Positions 10,540-23,039 of a stretch of 64,000 bases of DNA are shown piece by piece. Position 1 is the stretch's first letter. Each line of letters begins with the position of its first letter. The notes under the pieces were generated by a model. The model did not search any database, was not told the DNA's origin, and saw only the letters and a list, made by a program, of their open reading frames with translations. Both the position numbers and the translations under genes were made by a program. The DNA is from Diploptera punctata (taxonomy: Eukaryota > Arthropoda > Insecta > Blattodea > Blaberidae): positions 868,001-932,000 of the forward strand of contig JASPKZ010007248.1 of the NCBI GenBank assembly GCA_030220185.1, read 5' to 3'.

Positions 10540-11440
10540 CAGTGATTGATTGTGGCAGACATCTACTCCCAGTACAACCATCTCCTTATTGGCAGTAGAG
10601 GGCGAATTCTCCCTTTACTCCTCTATAACCTAAACTTCAGAGCCGGAGATATGGCAGCTAGGGTATAGGTTTCCTTATTATACCTCATTCTATGTCTTCC
10701 ATTCTCTTTTACTGATCCATATATCCTTCTCAAAATCTTTCATTCAAAAGTGTTCATTAAATTCTCAGAGCTTTTTGTCCAGGTTTCACTTCCATATATA
10801 TATATCACTATTGGACATATGCAGGTTTTATATAGTCTTTTTTAATTTTGTTGAGTTGTTTCTTGACTCACCTCATACTTCTTAACTCCCTCGCAGATCT
10901 AGATTTCGTCACTGTATTTGTGACATTCTCAATGCTGTTCACGTTCACAACTGACGTCCAATGATCTCCTCTCCTGCAGACTGACCTCCGCGCCATCTAA
11001 TGGCTGACCGACAAACTTTCAAATCAACCCCCTCTCCTTATAACTATGAATTTTGAAATACCCGGTGATAAGGAGAGGGGATTGATTTTGAAGTTCGTCG
11101 GTCAGCCATCAGATGGTGCAGAGGTCAGTCTGCAGGAGAGGAGACCATTGGATGTCAATTGTGAACATGAACAGCATTGAGAATGTCACAAAATACAGTG
11201 ACGAAATCTAGATCTGTGAGGGAGTTAAGAAGTATGAGGTGAGTCTAGAAACAACTCAACAAAATTAAAATAAACCTCATAGTGTTATTTCCTACCTACA
11301 TAACTTAATTTATATAGTCTTATTTTAACTTTCCTAAAGATAATTTTTTGATTTTAGGAATGGAAGTCCATAATATGCCTTATTTGCTGTATATATTCTA
11401 TTTTGTATTTCTTGTAATTCATCATTGTTATTATTAGGAT
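10540..11440 (-). mobile_element. LINE fragment split by a Penelope unit
   Basis: 10680-10839 and 11309-11440 form one minus-strand LINE piece coding for the post-RT region (YIWKCNL-like cysteine and WYGH-type segments), diverged. The 13-bp TSD TTTATATAGTCTT at the break shows the Penelope unit inserted into it. 10530-10680 holds nothing clear. Confidence 0.55.
10840..11308. mobile_element. Penelope-like foldback unit
   Basis: Two inverted copies of a Penelope 3' end meet head to head near 11045. Arms of about 200 bp match (for example GAGGTCAGTCTGCAGGAGAG near 11120 against its complement near 10980). The short coding stretch ends the GIY-YIG protein (MNFEIPG...GL-like). The right side has the extra CCTCATAGTGTTATTTCC module. 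Perfect 13-bp TSD TTTATATAGTCTT at 10827-10839 and 11309-11321. Confidence 0.8.
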
Positions 11441-12044
11441 TTGGAAGTTCAGGAAAAATCCTTTTTTTATTTCATGTCTGAAGACGAGGTCCAACATAAT
11501 ATATACACACTTTGGGTCATCGTAGGCCAGAAAATGGTGGATTTTATTTGTCCTTTTCGGGCATTTTTTGGCTTATTGGTCCTTTTACCTTCTTTTTTTT
11601 TATCTTAATGGCTTTTTTGAAACTTTTCTTTCTTTTGACTACGTTTATACCATTTGTATAATTCAAGAATCTGCAGAGTCTAGTCTCAATTCCAACTTCT
11701 TTTAAAAAATACTATATAGTTTTACTTTCTAAATACTTTTCACATTCCAAAAACTTTTGTTCCACGAGAAACTATTGAAATCTCACAAAATATCCCATTA
11801 TTTTTAACCACTAACCTACTGACCACCTGAACTATTGTATTTCAACTTCAAATTTTCTAAAAAGTTGCCACTTTGTGACAATTATCTCGAGCAGAAGGTG
11901 AAGGCAGAGAGGTTTGTCTTTATCCACTCGTTAGCAACTGCAACACTTTTTACATCCTTTTTCTTTCTTTTTTTTTTTTTTTCAGTTTTTAGGTCTTTTA
12001 TAGGATATCTTTAAGTCTTTTTAAAGGTCTTTTATAGGTTCCCA
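11441..12044. other. T-rich intronic stretch, nothing recognised
   Basis: Pyrimidine-rich with poly-T runs near 11960-11985. No coding or TIR structure recognised. Confidence 0.35.
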
Positions 12045-12345
12045 ACTGTTATTAGTAATCATTTTGGGTAAATATGAAAAACCATTTACTACTTCAAAAG
12101 TGTTTGTGCCTATTATTAACTGTTGATCATTATTAAAATTTGTCTGTGATTGTGTCAAAAGTTTTGTTGTTTGACTCTATCCCAGCCAATCTCATAATGG
12201 TCTCTTCCCCCCTAATTTAAATTTCAGTGCTTGTCTTGGTATCCTTCCAGTACTCATTATTTTAATGTGGCCATACCACCTTATTCTACTGCCTTCCATT
12301 TTATCTGCCTACTACATTAATGTTTTTGTATTCTAGCTCCTCTAA
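12045..12345 (-). mobile_element. LINE fragment, post-RT region
   Basis: Minus-strand frames with stops code for FEVVNGFSYL, followed by a segment like RIRWYGHI and RIPRQAL, as in LINE C-terminal ends. Ends next to the TTAA site of the piggyBac. Confidence 0.6.
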
Positions 12346-12361
12346 CAATATGATATGTTAA

Positions 12362-13677
12362 CACATTGGTGACGGGCCACGGAGATCTCCATGTTTAAAT
12401 GTCCAGCGCTAGACGACCGGCCATGGAGATTTTCGGTTTTACGTTTTGTATGGTTTCCCTGTGTCTTCACTTTTGAAGGAGGCATGGAATTTTATTTTTT
12501 CTCATTGTGAAATAAAGTTTAGTTGTTTTTGTCCCCTCTCTTTTTTTATGAAATTTCCATCTTTACAGAAAGAGTAGTTTACAGTTTCAGGACAGACGGC
12601 TGGTGAAATATGGAATTTTAGTGCGGGTAGTTAGGTGATTACAGGATACATATGTAACCTGGAAATATATGTTGCAGAGAGGGAAAAATTAGAAGAAACA
12701 CTATTTTGCGTTCTGAAGTGGCATCATGTCCACCAGGATAATTATTATAATAGTGTGGCTACAGCTGAAAATTTGCTCGAAAGAAAGACGAGAGTTTGTA
12801 GAACAATAAGGATTAACAAGGGGCTTCCAAAATAATTTGTGGAAGCAGGAAATAAACTCAAACCAAGAGAAAGGGTATTTTGCAGTAAGGGGGAAGTTTT
12901 GCTACAAACATGGAAAGATAAAAAAGACGTAGCACATTACATCAGGCAATACGAGAGTGGGAGGGGTAAAGTTGTAAAAATGCCCTATTGAATACTTCAA
13001 TATAACAAGTATGTGAAGGGTGTAGAGAGGGCTGACCAGTACCTATCATATTACTCCATCCTTAGAAAAACAGTGAAATGGAGCAAGAACGTTGCATTGT
13101 GGTTTCTGAATTGTGCATTCTTTAACGCTTTCAGGGTCTATAAATTTCAAAACCCTAAACAACAAAATGTCAAACAGAAGTTTTTTTGCTTGAAACAGCC
13201 TCTTTTTTGGGTAGTCGTGAAATTAGGAACAGATGACAGGGAAGAGGAAGAAAGACAGATAGAAAAAGAAACCACTTCTAGGACACCACATCAATACCCA
13301 CCAAGGAGGCTGTCAGGAGACATGAAGAAACATAAATTAACACCAATTGTGACTGGAAAGAAAAAATACTTCTCTAAACTTTGCTGCGATTACAGTGAAC
13401 ACAAGAAAAGAAAAGAAACTCGTTACATATGCTCCTTTTGCACTGTGCCTTTACATAAAGGGGAATGTTTCCAACGTTATCACATCCTCAATTTCTACTA
13501 GAAGGTCTGGTGAGAACACTAATAAAGAATTGCTCAAATATTATTGTTATTGAATGTACATATTGATGTGAAAATCACACTATGCTAGTGCGGTTTAAAA
13601 TTTAAAAGTCCACCCACTGACAGAAATGTCCAGTCTAGCAGGGGTGGGTGGAATGCACAGCTGTCGTCACCAATGTG
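12362..13677 (+). mobile_element. piggyBac element, internally deleted
   Basis: Flanked by TTAA at 12358-12361 and 13678-13681, the piggyBac target duplication. Perfect 13-bp TIRs CACATTGGTGACG and CGTCACCAATGTG. Length 1316 bp, much shorter than autonomous elements. Coding remnants: 12635-12835 (QDNYYNSVATAENLL and RTIRINKGLPK) and 13013-13501 (GVERADQYLSYYS, then a cysteine-rich C-terminal finger). The N-terminal half of the transposase is gone, and stop and frame breaks lie between the pieces. Confidence 0.92.
12635..13501 (+). pseudogene. piggyBac transposase remnant
   Basis: The region holds the C-terminal half of a DDD transposase (DDE_Tnp_1_7-type fold). The frame at 12635-12835 ends at a stop; after a degraded stretch, 13013-13501 resumes with the conserved GV-RADQYLSYYS block that follows the catalytic core. 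The last 50 residues have the Cys/His zinc finger (RYICSFCTVPLHKGEC) that binds target or TIR DNA in piggyBac proteins. The first catalytic Asp region is missing, so no active enzyme is made. Confidence 0.88.
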
Positions 13678-13681
13678 TTAA

Positions 13682-13960
13682 CATGACAAAGTGATGTAGG
13701 GTGCTCCACTCAAATATCTGGTAGATGTCACAATTTATGGAAGCATAAGACGTAATTAAAGATAATCAATAGTTTGTAACCTGTGGCCTGTTGTAACATT
13801 CGTATCAAGCCATTTGCAGAATAGCCCAAGCTTAAAAAAAAAAAGATGCTTCTGACCAAAATTTGTCACTCTTCCATATCTGGGGGATTCTATGTTACTT
13901 AATTATTTTCAAATAAAAAATGGAAAAGCAACACAATTTATTGTTGCAGTATGTGAATAA
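13682..13960. other. Intronic, nothing recognised
   Basis: AT-rich, poly-A run near 13835. No shared repeat or exon found. Confidence 0.35.
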
Positions 13961-14269
13961 CTGTCCCATGCCGTAGCCGAGTGGTTAATGCAAGATATCT
14001 TGGCGGAGAGTTACGGGACTTGCGCTGGTTCAGGTCCCCATGGGGGAAGAAATTTCCTAGTGGAATTTCAGCTAGTATGGAACCGGTGCCCACCCAGCAT
14101 CAAGAAGCATTTAGGTAGCTACAACAAGTAGCAACTCCAAGTTGAGAAAACCAGCTATAATGGCTGGGAGATCCAACATGCTGACCACATGTCACACCTA
14201 CACTGTCTGGATGATCATCTGTGATTAACACATGTGGATATCAGGCCAGTCACACCATGGAATAGTGGT
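13961..14269 (+). mobile_element. SINE-B copy
   Basis: tRNA-like head (CCGTAGCCGAGTGGTTAA, resembling a Leu/Ser-type D arm, and GGTTCAGGTCC B box) plus SINE-B body. TSD AGTATG(T)GAATAA at 13948-13960 and 14270-14282, 12 of 13 bases identical. Confidence 0.88.
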
Positions 14270-14282
14270 AGTATGTTAATAA

Positions 14283-14967
14283 TTACCTGAGAGAAATATA
14301 TGTTGATTTGTTCCCAAAAATATGTGAGAAATGCATTAAAATGAAGTGAGAAGTTGAGTTAAAAGTAACCTAAAATCACCATATTTACAACGTAAAATAT
14401 GTATGTCATTATTCAGACAATGCAGCCATCTTATCACAATGACATGCTAACAAACAAGTGAACGCTAAACTAATCTGGTGGACTAACTCACCCATTTTCT
14501 CACCCTAACTTGGTCACTACTCCTGGGTAGAATCTCCTTATAAGTGAGTAAACATGTTGGCAATTGGCTCTAGTAGGAGCATGTGTTATTACATTGGCCA
14601 AAATGACACTAGCAGCCACTTGATCTCCGATCGAATATACACAGGTGGCATAGATTAGTCCAGATCTGAATTATTGTCCCATAGATATTAGTTCTGTGAT
14701 ATTTCAGGTTTTTCTCCAATGGTTGGCCATAAGCATTACAAATTATCTCTAAGTTGGCTACATCAAAACATTAAAATATGTATGCCATCTACTTCTAACA
14801 TGCGAAAAAATGTTATAACTGTATAGAAAGTGTCCACTTGAACTAGATTTATTAAATAGGTACCATTTTTTGTTAGTGTGTTTATCGTAAGTTAGCTATC
14901 CAGGGATTCTTTGTAACATGCATGCAAAATCCATTTCAGAAAGGCACTTTCTATATAATTATCACAA
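14283..14967. other. Intronic, nothing recognised
   Basis: No conserved frame, splice-consistent exon or repeat shared within the window was found. Confidence 0.35.
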
Positions 14968-16575
14968 GTACCTTCTGGCGGCACTATGGCCCTGGGGTCG
15001 ACTCAGCTTCTAACGGAAATGAGTACCAGACGCTTGTTCTGGGGTGTAATGAGAGGGTCATCTGGGTAGATGTGAAGGAAGTAATTTCTGGAAGGTGATT
15101 AGGTAGGAATTTCTAAAGTATTGGAAAAAGTCTAAGGTTTAGAAATTGCGTCTTGAAGTTAGGTTTTATGAAAATATTCAAAGGACTGATTTACTGGATT
15201 GAATAGGTTTGTGGTTCAAATCTAAGTCTGAACTCAGGAAACAGCTAACTAAATAACGTAGTCGACGACTGATCTATTTTAAAGAAAACTTTAATGAGAC
15301 AGATACGGGGGTCGTTGAAGATGTTTAGGTCTGTGTAATTTGGTTAAAAGACTACCCTGTATTTATACATAAAATTACATAATTCATTCTGAATCATTGA
15401 ATATTCCAGAACATACGCTACATAGATATCATTCAGAGGAGTTTAAAGTCCAATTCATGCAACATTTCAAACTTTACTAATACTATTTACTTTTTCACAG
15501 TCATCTACTCTTATCACTAATAAATCTGTGTGCACTGATTTAGTTTAACGTTGGCTAATAGTACATAAGTTATTTCAACATTCATTAATATAAATTATAA
15601 GTTTTTATATTACACATTATTTTTACATAAAAATGAGGGTGTTGTATGGTTAACGTCGCAAAAAATTTTCAATTTAATTTCTTATGCCACTGATGCACTG
15701 AACACTTTTAAACACGTTTTAAACATCTCCAAATGTTGCAACGATCTTTTTTTATATTTATATATTTGCGTAACACATGATCGTCCTACATTTTTCCTTG
15801 CTACTTTCTGCTATTTTCCCTCCTCTTCCTATGTTGTTCCAACATTGCCACCATCAACAACCCAAAATACTCCAGATGTTGCCAACATCACTTCCACGTT
15901 CCCTGGATTTCACCTACGTTAGAGTAATTGATTTGTGTTACAGTAATTGATTTAGGTTTGGTTAGCTTTTAGGTTCCTTGCTTTTTAAATGTGATTTGAT
16001 ACGTAAAATAAATTACCTTTCATATCTGTTATTCTATGGAAAATTCAAAATGTTGGACGGTTACCACGTAAAATCATATTTCCACTAGTTCATTTCGTGT
16101 TAATTATATATTTTTAGACAAGTTCTGGGAATTTTGTGTCAATGTTGGTCATACTGATTTCACATACATATACTGCCAACTGCTGGAGGTTGCATTTATC
16201 TTTCTGGGATTACATGGAGCACTAGCGCATGCGCACTGCGATTCTATAGAACTTAGAAGAATTTTCTTGCAACACTAAGTGTAGCATATCCAAAAATTAT
16301 TTCAATTTGTTACATTTAAATAAAAAGGAAAGGGAATGGGTACCATTTGCATATGCGGCCTTCCTCATATTGTTCTTATTATTTATGTGACGTCACTTAT
16401 TTTTCTTAATAACTAATATATTATTTTAACTCTGCATTCACTCATACAATATATTTTTATGTTACAGGGGTAAAGGCGGCTGTCACCAAGTGCCGATTGT
16501 CTAGAAAAAGTGGGAGCCTTAACCTACTACTACCCCAAGGGCCTCCTGAGGCCTGTAGTGGGAATACTTTACTTT
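14968..16575 (+). mobile_element. SINE-C copy split by a 1.42-kb insertion
   Basis: 14968-15044 and 16467-16575 are adjacent parts of SINE-C (TGGCGGCACTATGG, then AAAGGCGGC). The tRNA-like head is missing. The insertion between them is listed separately. Confidence 0.8.
15045..16466. mobile_element. Unclassified insertion, TG...CA ends
   Basis: Begins TGTAATGAG and ends TATGTTACA, between two copies of GGGG (15041-15044 and 16467-16470). TG...CA ends and a 4-5 bp duplication would fit a solo LTR; the short TGTAA/TTACA inverted end could also fit a DNA element. No transposase, protease or primer-binding site was recognised. Confidence 0.5.
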
Positions 16576-16634
16576 TTTTATCCAACCCATAAAGTGTACA
16601 TGCAATCTCTGATGTAAATAAGAATCATACATAC

Positions 16635-16828
16635 CTTCTCTGTTTACGACCCTGTTGCTGCTGTCGTCTCCTCTCACTTTCTGGACGGTCATCCTCACTT
16701 ATTTCTTGTATACACTCTGAAGTATCATACATGTGATGGAGACCAAAATTTGCCAATTTTAGAGTTGCAAAGACTAATGTTATGATGGCACAATACACAC
16801 CCCAAACGAGAAACGTTGGTGGAAAATA
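16635..16828 (-). CDS. pcx: pecanex, coding exon 2
   Basis: Minus-strand exon of 194 bp, acceptor TTTTAG before 16828, donor GTATGT after 16635. It encodes residues 52-115 plus two bases of codon 116, which exon 3 completes. The first half is the second hydrophobic segment (FLVWGVYCAIITLVFATLKL, about residues 57-76). It is followed by a charged cytoplasmic stretch with acidic (EISEDD) and Arg/Gln-rich parts. Together with exon 1 this gives the two-helix N terminus typical of pecanex proteins. Intron 1 is only 269 bp, while intron 2 is about 14.8 kb and filled with transposons. Confidence 0.92.
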
Positions 16829-17085
16829 CTAAAACGTCAAAGTAAAACAAAATACAACTTCTTTCACATCATCTTTTACCAATATAAAGCAAATTCTATA
16901 ATTATACATACTGCAAGGCAAAAATATAACCTAAAAATTACTTAACACAAAATAAATGAAGTAAAATACTTTGTTATGAAACATAGAATAAGGACTTTGA
17001 CCTCCTTCCGCGATACATTTTCCTTTAGCATAGATTCAAGGAAAATTATCCTCCTATATCACACAAATATAAAATACTGATCTTA

Positions 17086-17600
<515 letters not shown>

Positions 17601-17746
17601 AAATGTTCAACCTTACAAGATCGATGCCGCTACTTTTTAATCAAGATAAATTGTGTAATATATATTTTTTATACTTCTTGTCCGAAGCTGAAAGCCCGCT
17701 GATGTCAGAAATGTCGTGAAATAAAACTAGTATCGTGGTTCTTTTA

Positions 17747-18042
17747 TTACTTACTTACTTACTCACTGGCACTATCGAACCCGTAGGTTCATGGCCGCGC
17801 GGACATAAACTCTCCATACATCCCTATCCTGAGCTAATGCTTTCCAATCATTCCCTGTATAATCTACTTCCCTCAAATCATAGTTAATGTTGTTCTCCCA
17901 CCTCATTCTTGGTCTACCAACTGGGCGTTTTTCCGCTGGCTTTCCTACAAGAAGTTTCCATGCACGTATTTCATTCCCCATACGCGCAACATGTCCTGCC
18001 CATCGCAGTCTACGAGACTTAACTGTTCTTATTATATCTGGC
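17747..18042 (-). mobile_element. RTE 3'-end fragment
   Basis: Minus strand, nearly identical to the 3' end of the full-length RTE, from the terminal TTAC repeat (17747-17765 as read on plus) to the GRPRMRW coding segment. 5' truncated near 18042. The frame 17772-18080 encodes the last 100 residues. High identity suggests a young insertion. Confidence 0.9.
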
Positions 18043-18324
18043 AGTTTTATTCGGGGCGGTAAATTTTGTGCACACGGCAAAATTGGAAATAGCTTAATAA
18101 AATAAAATAAAAAATTCGTGTAAATAATAGCAACAGTGCTGATTATAGTAAGTATCCAACAACTATATTATTATTTTCTGTTATTATTATTTAGCAGGTT
18201 TCACGTCATCATCCTGCGCCCAATTCATCTACTGCCACACTCCGCCACATCTCTCTGCCATTTCAATATCCATCGTCCAATCCCCCCTCCCCCATGCTGT
18301 TCGTTCTCTATGTTCTATACACCA

Positions 18325-18515
18325 TAAATCCACGGGTTGTCAGCCATGCATGATGGCCGCCTTTACCCCAGAACAAGCATCGGGTACTCATTTTTGTTAG
18401 AATGTCTGTCGATCTCAAAAGCATGGGCAGAAGGTTTGGGGCAGTTTAAAATCTCCATCCCATCGGGACTCGAATCCCGGACCTTTCGGCTTGTATTAGG
18501 TTATTGTATGCCAGA
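18325..18515 (-). mobile_element. SINE-C fragment, 5' part
   Basis: Minus strand: tRNA-like head with B box (GGACTCGAATCCCGG near 18470) and first part of the body; the 3' half is missing. Confidence 0.75.
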
Positions 18516-18835
18516 AGCAAGTCTATGAATGTTGCAATGGAGAACAAGTAGGCAAACTGCTAGCGTCATGTTATCCAAGGTGATAATATACGATTCCGCT
18601 ATCATATTGCGGTTTTTAATATAGAAATTCGCCATTACTAAATTTTTTGTAAACACATAATTTCTCAAGGCCCTCAAGTTATTTCATTAGGATTACAACA
18701 ATGGACCGGTTAGTGTACACCAGATTAATGTACAGGGTATTATTAGGTTAATTTGGTGCCTCAGGAAGGATAAATTGCCTTTTTCCTTCGAAACAAAATT
18801 ACTTAGTAGAATGCATATTTTTTCGTTACCGTAAT

Positions 18836-19410
18836 TGCCACGAGTGATTTTCCAAAATCATCGATAAATTCACGACTCACGAAGTGACGAGTGAATTTAT
18901 TTAGAGGATTTGCAAATCAAAAAGTGGCATTTGTTTAGGACTATTAGGACTATTTTTTTTTTATTCATGAATTTTTTTTTTTATTTTCAGGATATTACAC
19001 CGAGTATCTTCAACCAAAAATACACAATTTTTGTTCCACACACTCCCAGTCTTGAGTGTGTGCTTTCTGTCATAATTCTCCTTCTTTCGTGTTGGGCCTT
19101 GATTTCACTTTATTCACGTTGACTTTGGTCTACCACGTTTCCCTTTTCCAGGAGGTATCCATTTCAATACTTCTTTGTTTGTTTCTGTGTTCCTTCTTTT
19201 CATTATATGTCATACCATCTTAGGACTATTTAATGAATAAAATTAAGTTGTTTACTCAAAAAGCATTATTTAAATATAGTTACCGGTATTTTAAAATATG
19301 CATATATTTAATGTAAACGGCTATGTTTGAAAATAAAACAGAAATGTGTGGTTATGTTTCATTTGTTTATTCACTTCAACTTGATCATATTATTTATTGC
19401 CAAATAGGAT
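18836..19410 (+). repeat. Interspersed repeat copy 1, interrupted by a LINE
   Basis: Matches 23362-23650 (CACGAGTGATTT...CATCGATAAATTCACGA at the start, TAGTTACCGGTATTTTAA in the middle, TGCCAAATAGGATCGCAAT at the end). The LINE at 18956-19219 splits it. Confidence 0.75.
18956..19219 (-). mobile_element. 5'-truncated LINE, 3' end
   Basis: Minus orientation with the T-rich tail on the left. Codes for a LINE end with a KGKRGRPKSTW motif. TSD TTAGGACTATTT at 18944-18955 and 19220-19231 (12 bp, identical). Confidence 0.8.
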
Positions 19411-19963
19411 CGCAATCAGCGATAACCCACTGGATCTCAAATGTCATACCGAGGTGAAGATTTTGAAACTGACGCATGAATAATTTTGTTGATGTAGGCC
19501 TAATATGTATATGTAAACATCAAATTTTATAATTCTATAAGAAAATATTTCAAATGTGCATTATTTTAATCTAATAACAGCGGTAGAACTTGTCATATTC
19601 CAAACCTGAAAAAAATGCGCAACATTTTACCAATTTCTTGTTTAATGATTTGGTCGTATGAACTCGTTTTATTTCACAAAATATTTTTTTAAACCGTGCT
19701 TTGGTCCTCCTTGTTCGTAAATGAAACAATATTAATTGCATTCTAATATTCTATATACCTTAAATGTGTCCTATAATTAATTGTAAGTTATGGCCAGTCA
19801 GTCACAGAAAACAGATAAAAATTACTGTACACAACATAATAATTAATGGATTAAAATTTCCTTTTGGATTCTACGTTATTGGTACACAACTAACAAAAAA
19901 GCATTGATGACATTTTCTTGTAAAGTCATTACTTTTCCCGCTGGAGTCCCGTGACTGACTGAC
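19400..19963 (+). repeat. Left inverted arm, part 1 (A-B-C)
   Basis: Reverse-complement of about 44230-44780: for example TGTCATACCGAGGTGAAGATTTTGAAA here against its complement near 44730-44755. Segment C is bounded by CAGTCAGTCAC (about 19796-19806) and GTGACTGACTGAC (19951-19963). Confidence 0.75.
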
Positions 19964-19964
19964 T

Positions 19965-20490
19965 TTTTACACGCTTTATATTTAGCTTGACCTGTATCTA
20001 TCTATGTAACGGAATCTTTCAACGCGATTTTCACCCACTTAAAATCATTGGATCGACTTGAAACTTTGTATACTTGTAAAGGACCCGTGGCAATACAATA
20101 ATTTCATATTTATTTTCTAAAATCCTGGCCAGAATCATCAGAAAATAAAAAAAAAAGTGTCTTTGTATCTATGTAACGGAATCTATGAACACTATTTTCA
20201 CCCACTTAAAAACATTGGATCGACTTGAAACTTTGTATACTTGTAAAGTACCCGTGACAATACAATATTTTCATATTTTTTACTAAAATCCTGGCCAGAA
20301 TCGTCAGAAAATAAAAAAAGTGTCTTTGTATCTATGTAACGGAATCTTTAAACACGATTTTCACCCACTTAGAAACATTGGATCGACTTGAAACATTGCA
20401 TACTTGTAAAGGACCCATGACAGTACAATAATTTCATATTTTGTTTCTAAAATCCTGGCCTGAATAATCAGAAAATCAAAAAAATGAAAA
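19965..20490 (+). repeat. Three tandem copies of a 165-bp unit
   Basis: Each unit reads TATCTATGTAACGGAATC..., then CACCCACTTA...GATCGACTTGAAAC..., then TACAATA..TTTCATATTT and CTGGCCAGAAT. Copies start near 19998, 20167 and 20330. A single inverted copy lies at 32460-32590, again next to a tRNA-Tyr-like sequence. Confidence 0.85.
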
Positions 20491-20530
20491 CTGGTATAAT
20501 AGGTTGCGGACTTGTCGACTTTCTAGCCAA

Positions 20531-20622
20531 TCGTTGTAAGAACTCAATTGGTAGAGCTGTGAACTCTAGTAGTATATAATTTCAGTAATCCATAGGTCCC
20601 TGGTTCAAATCCGGCAGGGAGG
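20531..20622 (+). tRNA. tRNA-Tyr-like pseudogene, degraded
   Basis: Shares the T-arm (TGGTTCAAATCCGGC), variable region and an intron-like insert (about TATATAATTTCAG) with the better copy at 32315-32404. The D-arm TCAATTGGTAGAG is present, but the anticodon arm and acceptor are damaged. Part of a repeated block with the 165-bp units, so probably not functional. Confidence 0.5.
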
Positions 20623-20706
20623 ATCTTTTTTTAGAAGAGTATTACTTTTACCTCATACTACAATAGTATCGAATTTAAAGATATTTACATTTTTATTTTA
20701 TTCTGT

Positions 20707-22084
20707 TTTTAACCAAGTGATAGAAGGAGATCCTATTCCAGATGAGCGGAAGTTATTGTATATTAGTGCAATATACAAAAATAAAGGGAATAAAAGAGAT
20801 CCATCAAACTATAGAGGCATCAGTGTTATGGCAGCAATTATTAGAATGTTAAGTACAATTATTAAAATCAGATTGGAGGAACTAATACAAAATAGAATAT
20901 TAGAAGAACAAACAGGTTTCACAGCAGGAAAATCGTGCCTTGATAATATATTTATGATCAGGCAGATTACGGAAAAGATGTTAGCTAAAGGAAAAGAAGT
21001 TCATATGGCATTTATAGACCTGGAAAAGGCATATGACTCTGTACCCATCAACAAGCTTCGGGTGGCAATGGAGGAGTTTGGAATACCTAAATCTTTTATA
21101 CATTTTATAAAAAGAATGTATGATTGTAAAGCAAGTATTAAGGTTGGAAACAGAGTATCCTCAGAATTTGATATAACAAAAGGATTAAGACAAGGATGTG
21201 GGATGTCACCAACATTGTTCAAGATATATTTAGAAGATGTATTAATGAAATGGAATAAGTCATGTAGGGGAATGGGAATCAACATTAATGGCCATTTACT
21301 GCACAATTTATTATTCGCTGATGACCAGATTATAATAGGATAAGATAAAGAAGATATAGAATATATGATTAGAAAGTTGGTACATGCATTTGACATAGGT
21401 GGACTGAAGATAAATTATATCAAAACAGAATATATGGTAATCGTAGGAAATTCAGAAGACCTACAAATAAATAATATGATAATTAAACATGTTGAAGAAT
21501 TTAAATATCTTGGTTCTATAATAGATAAATCTGGTACTTGTGAAAAAGATATTATTAACAGAGTAAATTGTGCAAGGAAGGCTGATTAGATCCCTGAATG
21601 GGCTTTTATGGAATAGAAATTTGACCAGAAAAACAAAAAAAGAGATTATACAGACAATAATAGAAAGTATACTTACATATGGATCAGAAAGCTGGACAAT
21701 AAATGAAAGGATGCAGAAAAGAATCTTGGCGACAGAAATTGATTGATTACGGAGAAGTATGAGAATATCCAGGCTACAACATATACGAAATACATATATC
21801 AGACAAGAAATGGATGCACAAGAAACTGTTATCGATAGGATAACAAAGAGAGCTCTACAATGGTATGGACATGTACAACGGATGCCGGAAGACCAGTGGC
21901 CTAAACAGGTTGTTGGTACCAGGCAGAAGGAGGAGGGGGAGAAGTAGAAGAGCATGGTATGAGGGAATATATGATGCCATGATGAAGAGGGGTATGGAAG
22001 ATGGACAATGGGAAGATAGGAATCTCTGGAAAGCAGGAATCAAATGCAAACTGCTGTAAAGTGGAAAGCCTGTATTAAGTTAAG
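20707..22084 (+). mobile_element. 5'-truncated LINE with RT domain
   Basis: TSD TATTTTATTCTGT at 20694-20706 and TATCTTATTCTGT at 22085-22097 (12 of 13). 20717-21343 codes for RT: QTGFTAGKS, FIDLEKAYDS (palm), GLRQGCGMSPTLF, then LLFADDQ with a stop soon after. 21365-21589 holds LKINYIKTEYM and EEFKYLGSIID. The end has LQWYGHVQRM and a PGRRRRGRSRRAW-type tail. Single-ORF style suggests RTE or a related clade; endonuclease missing. Confidence 0.88.
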
Positions 22085-22116
22085 TATCTTATTCTGTAAA
22101 ATATTTAAACTAAAAA

Positions 22117-22330
22117 ATAAAAATAAATAATAGTTTTAAAAAATTAAAACAACACGCTTTATTAGAAAACCGAACTAAAAAAAGAAAAATAATTTTAATT
22201 TTCAACATGCTTGGGATAAAATTAAAGTGGTCAACAAAAAAATCATCTTCAATACATAGAATAAAACTAGAGTTATCAACAAAAAGAAAATAATTTTACC
22301 ATCAAAAGCGTGGTTATTAAGAAGTTAATA
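22117..22330. repeat. Half copy of the AACACGC foldback family
   Basis: Equivalent to the left arm of the foldbacks at 25680-26205 and 31745-32278 (AAAACAACACGC ... ACTAGAGTTATC). The second arm is missing. Confidence 0.7.
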
Positions 22331-22339
22331 TTTTCTTTA

Positions 22340-23000
22340 TTTTGTGAAATTTAAAATGTTACGTGGTAACCAAGTTAAATAAATTACACTATTTATTTAA
22401 TCTTTTTTCAGCATATCAAATTGTACAATTCCTATACATGATAAAATATGTGTAGTACTTTATTTACCTCCGTATTATCACTTTTTATCTATTATAATTT
22501 TATATTATTTTGTAATATGTGTATAATATTTGCAGCTCCAAAATATTAAATTCTTAATAAAATTCAGCTATGTCAGTCAGTCACAGAATGTAGTCAATCA
22601 GTCACACTTCACATATTAGGTTGTAACTCCGGTCTTAATTGTGATTTTTGTTTTCTTTTTTGTTGAGAATGTAACTTAAAATGTGTCCTCCAAACGGTAT
22701 TTTGGAAAATTGAATTAGGAACCACACTTCAGAGAATGATACAGATGAACATGTTAAGCTGCATGATGAGTTGACATTTATGTAGTCAGTCACACATACT
22801 TTGATAGATAATAAATAGCATTGTTTTTCTTCAGAAGTTGTATATTTATGTAAAATCTTAATCACGCACTTTTCCTCTATCATATCACGTAGATAACACC
22901 CCTAATTTCAATCAATTGTAATATTTATGCAACCATTTTGCTGCAAAAGTGTATTGTAAATGTCAGTCAGTCACATATGGAATTGCTCTGTAAGAAAAAA
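22340..23000 (+). repeat. Left inverted arm, part 2 (D)
   Basis: Reverse complement of about 40920-41410. Contains GTCAGTCAGTCAC at 22572 and 22962, with weaker copies near 22594 and 22785. A frame at 22635-22883 (minus) has no known motif. Confidence 0.75.
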
Positions 23001-23039
23001 AGAAATACATGAAACTGTATATCATAGGTTATTAATTGA

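Noticed and set aside
19965..20490. CRISPR-like array from three regular repeats
   Set aside because: Units are 165 bp, adjacent without spacers, and this is animal DNA; it is a tandem duplication.
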